Positions 1 to 8,169 of a stretch of 11,307 nucleotides of DNA are shown here, piece by piece. The stretch lies in NCBI GenBank assembly GCA_004151065.3, contig NWUY0303913359.1, positions 1-11,307 on the forward strand, given 5' to 3'. Made by a program: the position numbers and the translations under genes. This DNA is from Larix sibirica (Eukaryota; Streptophyta; Pinopsida; Pinales; Pinaceae). Position 1 is the first letter of the stretch; the number at the start of each line of letters is the position of its first letter. The notes beneath the pieces are model-generated. The model searched no databases, had not been told where the DNA came from, and saw nothing but the letters and a program-made list of their open reading frames with translations.

Positions 1-1330
1 ACCCGGCCTGGGCCACACCAACATCCCCGACAGAGTTACAATAATAAAGTACAAGTAGAATATACTTTGAAGTTACATTAATTTAACAGTTCCAGTAGCG
101 AAGGGCCCTTGTGCATAGCCACCACAAATGGAGCCAAGATCAACCAAAAATGGACCCGTAAGTGCGCAATAGATTTCTATGAACATGCCACAATGGAATG
201 CGGACTAGTTGTTGGGATAGGAGCCATTGGAGCATGGTACACAAAGGGTGTTTAGAGTTGTCACGAAGAGGATGATCGATCCACCTACAAACAAAATAGG
301 TATTGAAGGGGGGGCATGTTCACCAGAAATGCCAACACTAGTAACTCAACCCCAACTTTCATTTTTAGAACTGATTATTTTAATTTTAGTTAAGAGAATA
401 ATCTAGTTCCACAAACAATTCACTATATTGTAATGCAAATTGTTTCACTATATCATATTGTATGAAAGAAAAATGCTATATACATCTAGTTATGCAAAGG
501 AATAAAGTCATGACCTTGTTACACAGAGGAAACCGGAATAGATTTTTCATTTGGCCTTTCATCATAGATGTTATCAGATGCTATCATTGTCCTCACTAAA
601 ATGGGTTCAATGTTATCTATCTAGAATTTGCAATAATTTAGCAAGATATTAGCTATGTTATTCTCTAAGAGTTCAGTAACAATGAGTAAGTGGACCTTCT
701 CATATCAATATCTAGTGTAAGTAGTCAGAGGGCAAGGTAGAGGTAGTTGGCGCTAGAGGCGGTTGGCGGTGAACTCTAGCTCAAAGGATGAGGCAGGGAT
801 GCTATGACACTATGGGGTTTCTGGAAGAGAAGACAATGCAGCGAAGGCAAAGGCGATGAAGGCAGTGGGCTTATTCATTACCAAGAATCCCATCATTGGA
901 TTCACAATAAGGCCACAAATCTCTCAACCAATTTGAAAGGTAGATAAACTGATTAAAAACTTTGGATAGTGGCACCACATGAATTAATGATTTTTCAAAG
1001 TTTGGTTAAGAGTCAAAATTGAAGACAAAATTAATAAGTAGTCAATATCACTAATAGGCGGTCAATGCTAAATCAAATACAATGATACACTCCCTATCGA
1101 AAGGTATAATAAATGCAAAGTGTATTAAAGTTGTTAACATAAAATGAAGGTAAGTATAAAACATTGGAATGGCTTTTAAAACGGTTTTGTTGTTGTGGTG
1201 GTCGGATTTGTTATTGTCTTGCCTACATGGGGCAATGGTATGAGCAAGGTAGTCAGGAAATGGTATGCACGAGGTGGTGGTTTCCAAGGTAGTGGCTGCT
1301 AGAAGGTGGTAATAGAAACATTGCTAAAAA
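1..1330. other. AT-rich intergenic stretch, no recognisable gene
   Basis: No open frame on either strand is long enough, or familiar enough, to call a gene. The minus-strand frame at 73-285 reads about 70 codons with one in-frame stop (plus-strand cta at 205-207) and begins just after a pyrimidine-rich, acceptor-like ttttgtttgtag, so a decayed exon is conceivable, but I recognise no family. Positions 720-880 and 1190-1310 are purine- and GG-rich on the plus strand and stand out from the AT-rich surroundings as low-complexity patches. The minus-strand frame at 1051-1287 (78 residues) has no recognisable domain and is probably chance. Confidence 0.5.
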
Positions 1331-2013
1331 TTTAAAACATCATATGTTTTGAAACCAATGCTAAGCCACCCATAGCGTTATTCCAGTTGAAACAAATGAC
1401 ACATAAAAAACTTAGGACATCATGCTATTGAATATATTGCCACCTCGAAAATAGACCAAATAAGAGGTTGAATTTGTTGATTGGTAGATAATACAACTGT
1501 GCTAATTGATTGGTTAGGAAAAATTATACATTTTTCTTTTTAATGCAAACTTAGGATTAAAAATTTTGAGTTGCGTGTTTTTTTAATGAAAAAACAACAA
1601 TTTGATTGCAAGAGTCCCTGCCAACCTGAAGGTAGGGACTAATAAGTAGAGTTTTGACCTAGAAAATTTCAACATCATTTTCCATAGCCTCATCAAGGAA
1701 ATGTCACATTTTATAGCCAACCAAATTCTATCATCTTTTAAAATCCTTAAAAAACCAAGTCATTAATAGTTTTCTGTAAGCTAGAATATATTATATTGGT
1801 TTAAGGAAAATGTACATAGAAGTAGTCCTTCATTTTGACATAAGGGAAATCAAACTTCCAACAAAATAATATATTGTCATTATTAAATAATATAGTCTTA
1901 TTGGTTGTTACTATAATATTCCTTAATCTAAGATAAAGCCATTGACATTTAGACATATCTAGATGAGAAATCAAGAAACTAAAAATAAAAAAGATACCAC
2001 AATAGAGAATAAG
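1331..2013. other. AT-rich intergenic stretch, nothing identified
   Basis: This is very AT-rich sequence with many short A and T runs and frequent stops in all frames. The plus-strand frame starting at 1963 (83 codons) overlaps the minus-strand fragment described next, and its lysine- and asparagine-rich start only reflects A-rich DNA. I see no repeat, RNA gene or coding signal. Confidence 0.5.
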
Positions 2014-2242
2014 CTAAATTGTTGTATCATCATCAGATATGGAGGTAATGTGCACCTCTTGTCCATAGATAGACTCATGGTATTTTGTAGTAAAATCAAG
2101 TCCAGTGGTAGCTTTGAAAAAACGTTGAGCTTTGAACGTCCAACTTTTGGATATGGTCACGTGCTTCATCCAGTTGCATTAATAACGCGTTGTGATCCTC
2201 CTTTATATATATGAGGACTCTACCCAAAAGTGACTTCACTTG
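2014..2242 (-). pseudogene. Possible degraded coding fragment with a helical, coiled-coil-like segment
   Basis: Read on the minus strand from 2242, the frame is open for 48 codons to a TGA at 2096-2098. It contains a charged, leucine-spaced stretch (ALLMQLDEARDHIQKLDVQ) that looks like an amphipathic helix or short coiled coil. After a frame change near 2080-2095, another open stretch rich in Glu, Asp and Ser follows to a TAG at 2014-2016. There is no start codon with a credible context and no catalytic motif. Seen directly: the open frames and the heptad-like spacing. Inferred: a fragment of a transposon-encoded or host protein that has lost its frame. It could equally be a chance open stretch, and I cannot name a family. 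Confidence 0.2.
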
Positions 2243-2508
2243 CTAATACAAGGCTTTTAACACCCCATTTTTTACCCCAATATGTAAATATTATGCAATT
2301 ATGTGAAGGATAGAAGCCATATATGAAAGGTATAGTATGACTAGATATATTGTAAATATTTACATTTTCATTTTAAATAAAAATCCTTGACAACTGCAAG
2401 TGAAGAAGGACAAAGAAGAGATGGGGGGCTATGATTCCACAAGTGGGATAAGTGAGAGGGGACTAAGGGGTGATGACCCTAGTGTAATTTAACTATACCT
2501 TAGCCTTC

Positions 2509-2578
2509 ATTAACCCTTTTTAACCCAAAGTCCCTTAACCATGGTTATAAGGGTCACTTTAATTAATTAAGGGTTAAT
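2509..2578. repeat. Nested inverted repeats upstream of a TATA box
   Basis: The outer arms attaaccctt (2509-2518) and aagggttaat (2569-2578) are perfect 10-bp inverted repeats. Between them, 2532-2553 is a second near-palindrome centred on ccatgg: cccttaacca faces tggttaaggg with a two-base insertion in the right arm. The motif TTAACCC/GGGTTAA recurs several times. The block ends about 78 bp upstream of the TATA box, where promoter or U3 elements would be expected. Confidence 0.55.
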
Positions 2579-2655
2579 TATCTTAATTGACTTGGTATTA
2601 AGAGGGGAAAAGTGTCCTCTTTTGGGGAAGCCATGTGTCAACACAAAACCGTGCA

Positions 2656-2663
2656 TATATAAA
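2656..2663 (+). promoter_or_regulatory. TATA box (TATATAAA)
   Basis: This is a perfect match to the plant TATA consensus, preceded by gtgca and followed 25-35 bp later by an A/C/T-rich stretch around 2688-2700 where initiation would be expected. The first downstream ATG, at 2723, is followed two codons later by a stop, so no protein start is implied. In an AT-rich genome such matches arise by chance. The upstream palindromes and the LTR-like left edge raise the odds that it is an LTR promoter. Confidence 0.35.
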
Positions 2664-3146
2664 TTTAGAAACTCATTTCTTTCATAATTGTTCATTCCAA
2701 CATCCAAAGAGGAAGATCACCCATGCCTTGGTAATTACAGTTGGTAAACCAAAGGAAGACTAGTTTTCCAGAATCTAACACTTGAGCCACCCTAATAAAT
2801 GATAGCCTAGAAACCCTAATAAATTGGTGCTCGAGATTAGGTAACTTGGCCTATAACATGACATCCCTGGAGCTTGGTCACAGATATTTACAAGTCAATA
2901 TGTACTGGATCACTAGAAGGGGAAGGGGACAACCTAAGGGACTGTAGTGCAAATAAGGGAGTACCTTCCCTAGTGTTGTGCATGTTGATGGGGAATGAGT
3001 GACGGGTTGGGGTTAGCTATGGATGGGGTTACCCACACCACTTGGGTAGAGGATATGTTCCCTTGGGTGAGGAGTGTGGTTATAAATTGAAGAGGAAGAA
3101 GTTGAAATTCACCCTGTGTGTACTAATAGCCCCGGCTCGGGCGGCA

Positions 3147-3175
3147 TCTATCAAAGAAAGTGACAGTTTGATAGA
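3147..3175. repeat. Perfect stem-loop, 9-bp arms
   Basis: The arms tctatcaaa (3147-3155) and tttgataga (3167-3175) are perfect inverted repeats with an 11-base loop. A small GC-rich patch (ccccggctcgggcgg, about 3131-3145) lies immediately upstream, unusual for this window. No U-tract follows and no RNA gene is recognisable, so its role is unknown. Confidence 0.5.
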
Positions 3176-3240
3176 GTGTCCACAACTGGGAGGAATGTCC
3201 TTAGATTGTAGTTGGTTGGTGTACATTTAAAAAATAAGTT

Positions 3241-4599
3241 CCAAACATGTTTGTAATGCCATGGATTTTTATTATGTGGTGTGTTTTTTCTAGTTATTGT
3301 TTTAGTATTGTTCTATGTATGATTCTTGAGCATGGTTTAATGCATTTGAGGTAGTAATAATTCCGTAAAGAATGATGAATATTTTAGTTAATTAACAATT
3401 ATGTAAATGTGTTATATTCCATTGTTAAAAATTAAATATATATCTAGACAATGGAAACCAAAATTCAAATTTGTCATCAAGGATAGATTTGGTATGTGGG
3501 ATTGAGTACGCTATGGTCTCAATAATGTAAAGAGGATATTGGGTATGTGAAAAGGCCACCATTTTGTATCACTTAGTTTCTATGGAATGATAGGATCCCG
3601 CATCAAGGACCCATGGGCACATCTCATCCTCAATATTTGTTTTGAATGAAACCATGCTTGCGTTTTACACAATCTTCGACCTACGAAATTTCTTGTTAAA
3701 TATTAGTTGGGGTCTAATCTCGATAGATTTATTATGAATTTGTTGCTTCCTACATAAACCTAGTTTGTGGAATTCATCCCGTTCCTCTATTTCCTTGACA
3801 CCTGTGACCCTCTCTTGTCATGACTTTAAGAGATTGAGATAAGCGTCCTTCTCGAGGATGGGATGCCTAGTGAATTGGGAGATAACTAATGTAGAAATTA
3901 TTGTTCGTGATGTAAGGCCTGCATGGGATGTATAGAATCTATATACAAAAATTCACACCTACCCACTTCGTATTTTTGGGTATATAGATCATTCTTTACA
4001 GGGTGGTTTGCATAATCCTACCATGCTTCAAATTCAAGAATTTTTCTCGTTTTAAAGCTACATGAGTTCTTCCACTTCAAACCACTTACTAGGGATGAAT
4101 AAGGTGAGGCTCATTCATATATAAATGCATTTCAAATAAACATTTAAGTCTTGATAATATTCACATACAAAAGACTCAAAAACATAGAGTGAGGGAAATA
4201 AGGTGCATCAACATGGAAAGCTCCAATTTGTCCTTTCATCAATAAGGGATGCTTACTACCCACTCAATACAGAGTTCAAATCATTCATAGCACCCATTTA
4301 TCAATCATAAATGGACAAGGAATTATTTCTCTTGCTCAGTTCTTTTGTTAAACAATTTCCATGCAATAAATTCCAATATTTTATCATGCATGTTTTGCAT
4401 ATGAATTCATAAAACTCATCATACATCATCTATAGCATTCAAAATATCATGATAATGATAACATGTACTCATAATTATACAATATTAAATTCATAAATGA
4501 AAATTAAGGAAAAGTAGACTTATCCTTTCCAAGATGAAGGTCAAAGGAAAATAACCATGGGGGGGATTGATTTCCTCCCAACCATAGGCTATTCCACTA
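3241..4599. other. Intergenic or decayed repeat DNA, no gene identified
   Basis: No frame on either strand shows a recognisable domain. A minus-strand frame over about 3440-3670 reads through a short WVLDAGSYH stretch that faintly recalls a retropepsin motif, but it carries a stop and lacks family context. The catatataaat at 4117-4127 is TATA-like on both strands. Positions 4130-4500 are AT-rich with many short atcat/ttcat words. If the minus-strand LTR ending at 5654 is long, part of this stretch could belong to it. Confidence 0.4.
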
Positions 4600-4636
4600 T
4601 AGAATGCCAACCCCATGCTAGGATATGATACCACCA

Positions 4637-5654
4637 TGGAAAATAATATTGTCAAAGTTGCCAAAACCCCTCTTCTTTTCATTAAATGCTTCCAATAAAC
4701 TAGCCAAGCAAGTCACTATTTGTCCTTTGTTCAACCTCTTAGATATCACATCTCATGGCACTCATCCATTTCCCCATACAATGCAAGAAGTCATCCTTTC
4801 TTTTCTTAACAGTCCCTCAAGCATGCCCTTCTTCTCAGTTCTTTTCCAATACGAGCCCAAGGTACCACCTACCAAGTTTCATTTCCAACATTGTGAAGCT
4901 TCTTGGACATAGGTTTTATGGTTCTTTAGATAACCTAATAGGCCAACAATCTTCATGGTGGAAATGTAATAGAAAAAAATATTCAATGATTTCCATTGGC
5001 ATCTAGCTGCTTTACAATGGTGTATGATCTCACCCAACAACCTTTATTTCATCTCTCCATGGTTCATATGAGAGTTGGGTTGAGTTTTCTTCTTTCAAAC
5101 CCTTGTTTTCTCTCTAAGAGACCTCTTTTTTCCAAGCTTCTCTCTTCACATTCGAATATTCATCCATCCATGGAATGATTTAGTGCATGAGAGGAATATT
5201 TTCTCCACCCACTTCTTGGTTCCATAAAGGTAGGAGGTAGTTACTACAAAACAAGAGCTAGGCACTTTTGGCATATGATTACTAAGTTCTCATTTTAGAT
5301 TTCCACTTTCATTTAACTAGGGTCTCAATTCATGTTTATTATAAACTTAAATAAAAATAAAAATAGGGAAATCAAACCAAGGAGGTTTGTGGATAGGGTA
5401 AACCATTATCATAAGGCAAACCTCATTCCCCCATTGGACTCCTTTACCTTTCCCTATGGTGGACTCACAGCCCCATCGGTGTCCTCCCCATTAGTTATCC
5501 TTTGAACCTTTCATCAATATTACAATGGTCATGTTTTCCAATGTTCATAATCACCATGGAATCTACCTCATGGTGTAGAGAAACACATAATAAATAAAAC
5601 ATAATTACAATATAAACAATATCAAGTTCAAAGGGTTGAACCTGGGGTATTACA
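4637..5654 (-). mobile_element. Minus-strand LTR; firm start at 5654, other end uncertain
   Basis: Read on the minus strand, the LTR begins TGTAATACCCC at 5654, directly after a polypurine tract and just past a coding tail, exactly where a 3' LTR should start. The far boundary is a guess: the plus strand has TGG at 4637-4639, so the minus strand would end in CA, and three bases further on the minus strand reads TGGTATCA (4626-4633), the first eight bases of the initiator-Met primer binding site. An 8-bp match is expected about once per few windows this size, so the boundary could be chance. No second copy is visible for comparison. Short plus-strand frames at 4625-5178 have no domains and look like chance. 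Confidence 0.4.
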
Positions 5655-5799
5655 TTCCCCTCCCCCTTAGAATAACATTGTCTTCGATGTTCTTTTCATT
5701 TCAGCAAAGTTCCATGTCTTCATCTTCAGTTGGACATGCACTACTTTTCTCTTCAAGGAAATTTGTCTTGTTTTTGCTTATCTTGGACAACAATGTCAA
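5650..5799 (-). pseudogene. C-terminal tail of a Ty3/gypsy polyprotein, fragment
   Basis: On the minus strand a frame runs from 5799 to the TAA at 5650-5652, with one in-frame TGA at 5701-5703. It encodes a lysine-rich stretch, then an acidic patch (PTEDEDMEL), then NIEDNVILRGRGM. The last residues are encoded by the polypurine tract, and the final ATG overlaps the LTR start, an arrangement known from plant Ty3/gypsy elements whose polyprotein ends at or inside the 3' LTR. No chromodomain, integrase or reverse transcriptase is recognisable to the right, so only the tail remains. The identification rests on position and composition, not on a conserved domain. Confidence 0.35.
5655..5668 (-). 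promoter_or_regulatory. Polypurine tract for plus-strand DNA priming
   Basis: On the minus strand this reads AAGGGGGAGGGGAA and abuts TGTAATACCCC. In LTR retrotransposons a purine tract of this kind resists RNase H and primes second-strand DNA synthesis directly at the 3' LTR boundary. The uninterrupted purine run and its contact with a TG terminus are seen directly; the function is by analogy with the family. Confidence 0.6.
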
Positions 5800-6361
5800 T
5801 CATTCCTTTGTAAATTTACTTCCTTGGAACACCTCCAAGGCCTATAGCATTTTAACATATGCCTATAACATATAACAAGTAGCAAAGGAAAACATGGATA
5901 GCATAGCCATTATAAGCATATATATTTTTCATAAGAATTCAAGTTTCATAATCAAATCATATATGTTCATAACATAAGAATATAAAGCCTGCAAATTAAC
6001 CCAATACTTATCTATATGAACTTATTTATTCTCTATATGTCTGCCATAGGAAATATTTATCTCATTATCTTCTTTGACACACCCAAGGTGTGTGTATGTG
6101 TGTGTGTAATGCTTTCTTGATCATACCTAGTATAAATCATGAATCTCTCACAATCGATTCATTCAAGTTGATTCTTCCTTGTATTCACTCAACATCCATG
6201 CTCAGGCTTCCTCTTCTTTGCTAAACAGTCCCTCGGTTGCTCCATCATTTTCCAAGAATTTCATGCACATGAATAGTGCAAAGTTACAGAATCTTACTGC
6301 TAGGGCGTCCCACTAGCAACCTATAATACAACATAGATCATGACGATCAAGGAATTTCATA
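5800..6361. other. Non-coding stretch between minus-strand element signals
   Basis: If the polypurine tract at 5655 and the primer-site candidate at 6362 belong to one minus-strand element, this would be its internal region. It is only about 560 bp and encodes nothing recognisable, so it would be a large internal deletion or a non-autonomous element. It contains the GT microsatellite described separately and many atat/cata words. The sequence gives no firm evidence of what it is. Confidence 0.35.
6077..6107. repeat. GT microsatellite with a 7-bp hairpin
   Basis: Positions 6088-6107 are (GT)4, an AT interruption, then (GT)5. The left edge forms a perfect hairpin: acacacc (6077-6083) pairs with ggtgtgt (6087-6093) around a 3-base loop. 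The interruption suggests an ageing repeat. Length polymorphism is likely but no function is implied. Confidence 0.8.
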
Positions 6362-6375
6362 GGGTTCTGATGTCA
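6362..6375 (-). promoter_or_regulatory. Candidate primer binding site, initiator-Met tRNA type, degenerate
   Basis: The minus strand reads TGACATCAGAACCC, matching 9 of the first 12 bases of the TGGTATCAGAGC site used by many plant LTR retrotransposons. It follows GGATATTATAA on the same strand, where an LTR end (often ...GTTACA) would lie, and that terminus lacks a clean CA. The orientation agrees with the minus-strand polypurine tract at 5655. If real, an LTR extends rightward from about 6376, but I see no matching TG start or second LTR copy. Confidence 0.3.
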
Positions 6376-6956
6376 TTATAATATCCTTCTCCCCTTTGTT
6401 TGCAAGCCTTAAACAACCATCATTGTCCTCGCTAGAAAATAATCTCACCCGTATTATACACATACTATTACAATGAGATATCATCATAATAATTTTAATC
6501 ATAAAATTTTGAAACTTGTTTCATACAGAAACCATATTTCACAAGTATAAGATCATTCTCATAATGTTTGTCCTTTGCATGTGGTAGCATCTAGTATTCA
6601 TATATGGACTTACACTCATTTCCATAAGTAAACAATGATACGTACAATCTAAACTTTTCACTTAACCAAACACACTATGAGTATTTATGCATATAATCCT
6701 TTCACTACAACATTCACAACAACCCATGAAGTGATCTCGGAATTATAACACATAAATAATTCAATCATTATCAATTGTCAAAATCTCAAATGCAAGAATT
6801 ACATTCACTATATATGCATTTACTAGCACATCATTACATACTGAAATCACGACAAATGTGCCAATACTCATGGTTACACAATTACACTCTTCACTGGATT
6901 CATATTTTTGAATTCAATAAAGGTCTTTCATTTGGTTTAGTTATTAAGCATGCATG
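6376..6956. other. AT-rich stretch, possibly LTR sequence
   Basis: No coding signal is present. Its composition resembles the AT-rich part of the minus-strand LTR around 4100-4500, but I could not align the two by eye. The plus-strand frame at 6775-6984 begins at TTG and has no domain. It is the place to look for a second, diverged LTR copy of the minus-strand element. Confidence 0.35.
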
Positions 6957-7232
6957 TCAAATTGAATTCTTGTGTTCATCTTAGGATTCGATTTGAACTT
7001 GTTTACCAAATGAAAGTTGCATTTGCTTTAAAATTCTAAATGTGTGTATCCTTATCAAATTGAATTTGCATGCGCGCTTTGAAGGTAGTTGTACACTTAT
7101 GTTGTAGACTTGAGTTTGCATTTAGGGTGTAAAATTTAAGTTTCATTTTGCATTAAATAGACCAAAATTGCATTGTACATTTGAAAACTTGCATTTGCAC
7201 TCCAAATTACATCATATCTTTAGAAATTGCAT
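6957..7232. repeat. Degenerate tandem repeat, period near 49-50 bp
   Basis: TCAAATTGAATT occurs at 6957-6968 and again at 7055-7066, 98 bp apart, with a diverged copy (ccaaatgaaagtt) midway. TTGCAT occurs seven times, at 7017, 7066, 7116, 7148, 7168, 7189 and 7227. The first two gaps are 49 and 50 bp; later ones are 20-38 bp. Four to five units can be aligned loosely on the pattern CAAATTGAATTTGCAT followed by a CTTT-containing spacer. Divergence is high, so this is an old array or part of an LTR with internal repeats. Confidence 0.45.
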
Positions 7233-7569
7233 GTACGTTGAAAAGAAATTGGAAATGAAAAGTGCATGATTGTGGAAGTAGAGTGATTCATATTTTAGTT
7301 AAAGAACATTGTATCTTTAGTTGCACTCATTTTGCTTCTTTTGAAAATTTATTGAAATTATATTTTAAACAAGCAATCAGTAATTGAAATAGGATACTAG
7401 GCTTTTTTTAAGTGAGAAACTCACCTAATAGTCTAGGTTAGGATTTTGGATGAAAGGAGTTGAGATTTAACTTCTCCAAAACCACAAAAATTGGGAAACT
7501 AGGAATCCACTAAAACGTTTTAAATCCATTAGTAACGTAAGATAATTCTCGAGAAAGCACCACTAAAAC
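7233..7569 (+). other. Stretch upstream of the gypsy leader, possible LTR end
   Basis: No coding signal is present. The decamer ccactaaaac occurs at 7507-7516 and at 7560-7569, just before the primer-site candidate. If that candidate is right, the 5' LTR of the plus-strand element would end in this stretch, perhaps at the CA at 7561-7562, but I could not find its TG start or a second copy. The right-hand LTR lies outside the window. Confidence 0.3.
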
Positions 7570-7674
7570 TGGCGTCAAGCGGTAAGTAACCATTTTTCAA
7601 GTAGACAGAATACCTTGTTGCTTGACTGAGGGGGTTATGCGTGTCTAGGAGCTAATTAAGCGTGGAAACTCCTC

Positions 7675-7690
7675 GAGGTGACATCACCTC
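7675..7690. repeat. Perfect 7-bp hairpin with 2-base centre in the leader
   Basis: gaggtga (7675-7681) and tcacctc (7684-7690) are perfect inverted repeats separated by ca. Two retroviral-type roles are imaginable, packaging or dimerisation of the genomic RNA, but nothing in the sequence decides this. A loop of two bases is too tight for RNA, so in RNA the stem would open by one pair. Confidence 0.5.
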
Positions 7691-8016
7691 TCATTGATAA
7701 TTTTAGGTATAGGGCTTGTTATACAAGGCCTACGTCCCCTGCCCATTCACAAAATCTCCATCCAATGACTGTCTCGCCCGACTATCGAGTGTGAAGTGGT
7801 GACCATAGTTTTTATTCCTAGGTCACTGGAAGGGGATATCTTGTGGCACCTGAGACAGATGTAGACTCTATTATCCCAGATCCTTGTGGGGGGTATTTGT
7901 TGAAGGAAAGTGATTGCACCCTTGGTGATTGGTTTCGGGGAGTAGCATAACTATATCCTTATCTTCGTTGGTTGGACATGGGCCCTAATCATCCTAGACA
8001 ACCTTCGGAATACCCC

Positions 8017-8023
8017 TATATAT
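8017..8023 (+). promoter_or_regulatory. TATA box (cccc-TATATAT) about 150 nt before gag
   Basis: TATATAT follows a C-rich tacccc and sits 147 nt upstream of the gag ATG, with gaataatacttgtag 20-35 nt downstream where initiation would be expected. Plant LTR promoters often have this layout. If it is the element's promoter, R would begin near 8045-8055 and there would be very little room for U5 and a primer binding site before the ATG. That conflicts with the primer-site candidate at 7570. Confidence 0.4.
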
Positions 8024-8169
8024 GGCTCTTCACTGAATAATACTTGTAGCCAAATTATTTTCATTGCAAGAGTTGTTTGCTTGTTGTAATATTTTCAAGG
8101 ACTTTCTAGTGTGTGCGTTTATTATTTTATCTTTTTATACTTCCTCCTTTGAGTCTTCTGTGATCCATC

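Larger units (their letters stand above)
2257..3240 (+). mobile_element. Possible old LTR or LTR fragment, plus strand
   Basis: The stretch opens with TTAACACCCC at 2257-2266, which resembles the TGTAACACCCC start common in plant Ty3/gypsy LTRs with its first bases mutated. About 400 bp on is a canonical TATA box (2656-2663), a plausible U3 length, followed by a transcribed-looking segment with a stem-loop (3147-3175) that would sit in R/U5. No matching second copy, target-site duplication, primer binding site or polypurine tract is visible, so the right-hand boundary is arbitrary. The 62-codon plus-strand frame at 3042-3230 begins at TTG, has no recognisable domain and is probably chance. 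A host promoter with an unrelated TAACACCCC is the main alternative. Confidence 0.25.
7570..8169 (+). mobile_element. 5' leader of the plus-strand Ty3/gypsy element
   Basis: This stretch of about 600 nt precedes the gag start. It begins with TGGCGTC (7570-7576), one base off TGGCGCC, the opening of several plant retroelement primer binding sites (for example those complementary to tRNA-Asp or tRNA-Lys); the match fades after seven bases. GGTAAGTAA at 7581-7589 is a consensus 5' splice site, and T/C-rich sequence before 8154 could serve as an acceptor, so a leader intron is possible. Long leaders are known in the Tat/Athila group of plant Ty3/gypsy elements. A TATA box at 8017 complicates the picture, since it suggests LTR promoter sequence in the same stretch. 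Frames here are closed. Confidence 0.4.

Noticed and set aside
73-285. Minus-strand frame with hydrophobic, glycine-rich residues after an acceptor-like site, superficially like a membrane channel exon
   Set aside because: It has an internal stop, no NPA-type or other diagnostic motif, and no flanking exon that I can find.
740-880. Minus-strand stretch reading TAFIAFAFAALSS, reminiscent of a small membrane protein
   Set aside because: It comes from a low-complexity repeat of similar codons, is closed by stops on the right, and has no supporting context.
3440-3670. Minus-strand WVLDAGSYH, recalling a Ty1/copia protease motif
   Set aside because: The motif lacks one residue of the usual spacing, is followed by a stop, and no copia gag, integrase or reverse transcriptase lies nearby.
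4491-5178. Several 60-95 codon frames on both strands
   Set aside because: They overlap one another, have no domains, and lie within the presumed LTR; they are what AT-rich, C/T-biased DNA yields by chance.
4807-6234. Shared 11-mer aacagtccctc at 4808-4818 and 6224-6234 as evidence of paired LTRs
   Set aside because: The flanks share only general C/T richness, and the second copy would fall in the interior of the proposed element.
6775-6984. 69-codon plus-strand frame
   Set aside because: It starts at TTG, is rich in His, Leu and Ser without a domain, and overlaps the start of the degenerate repeat.
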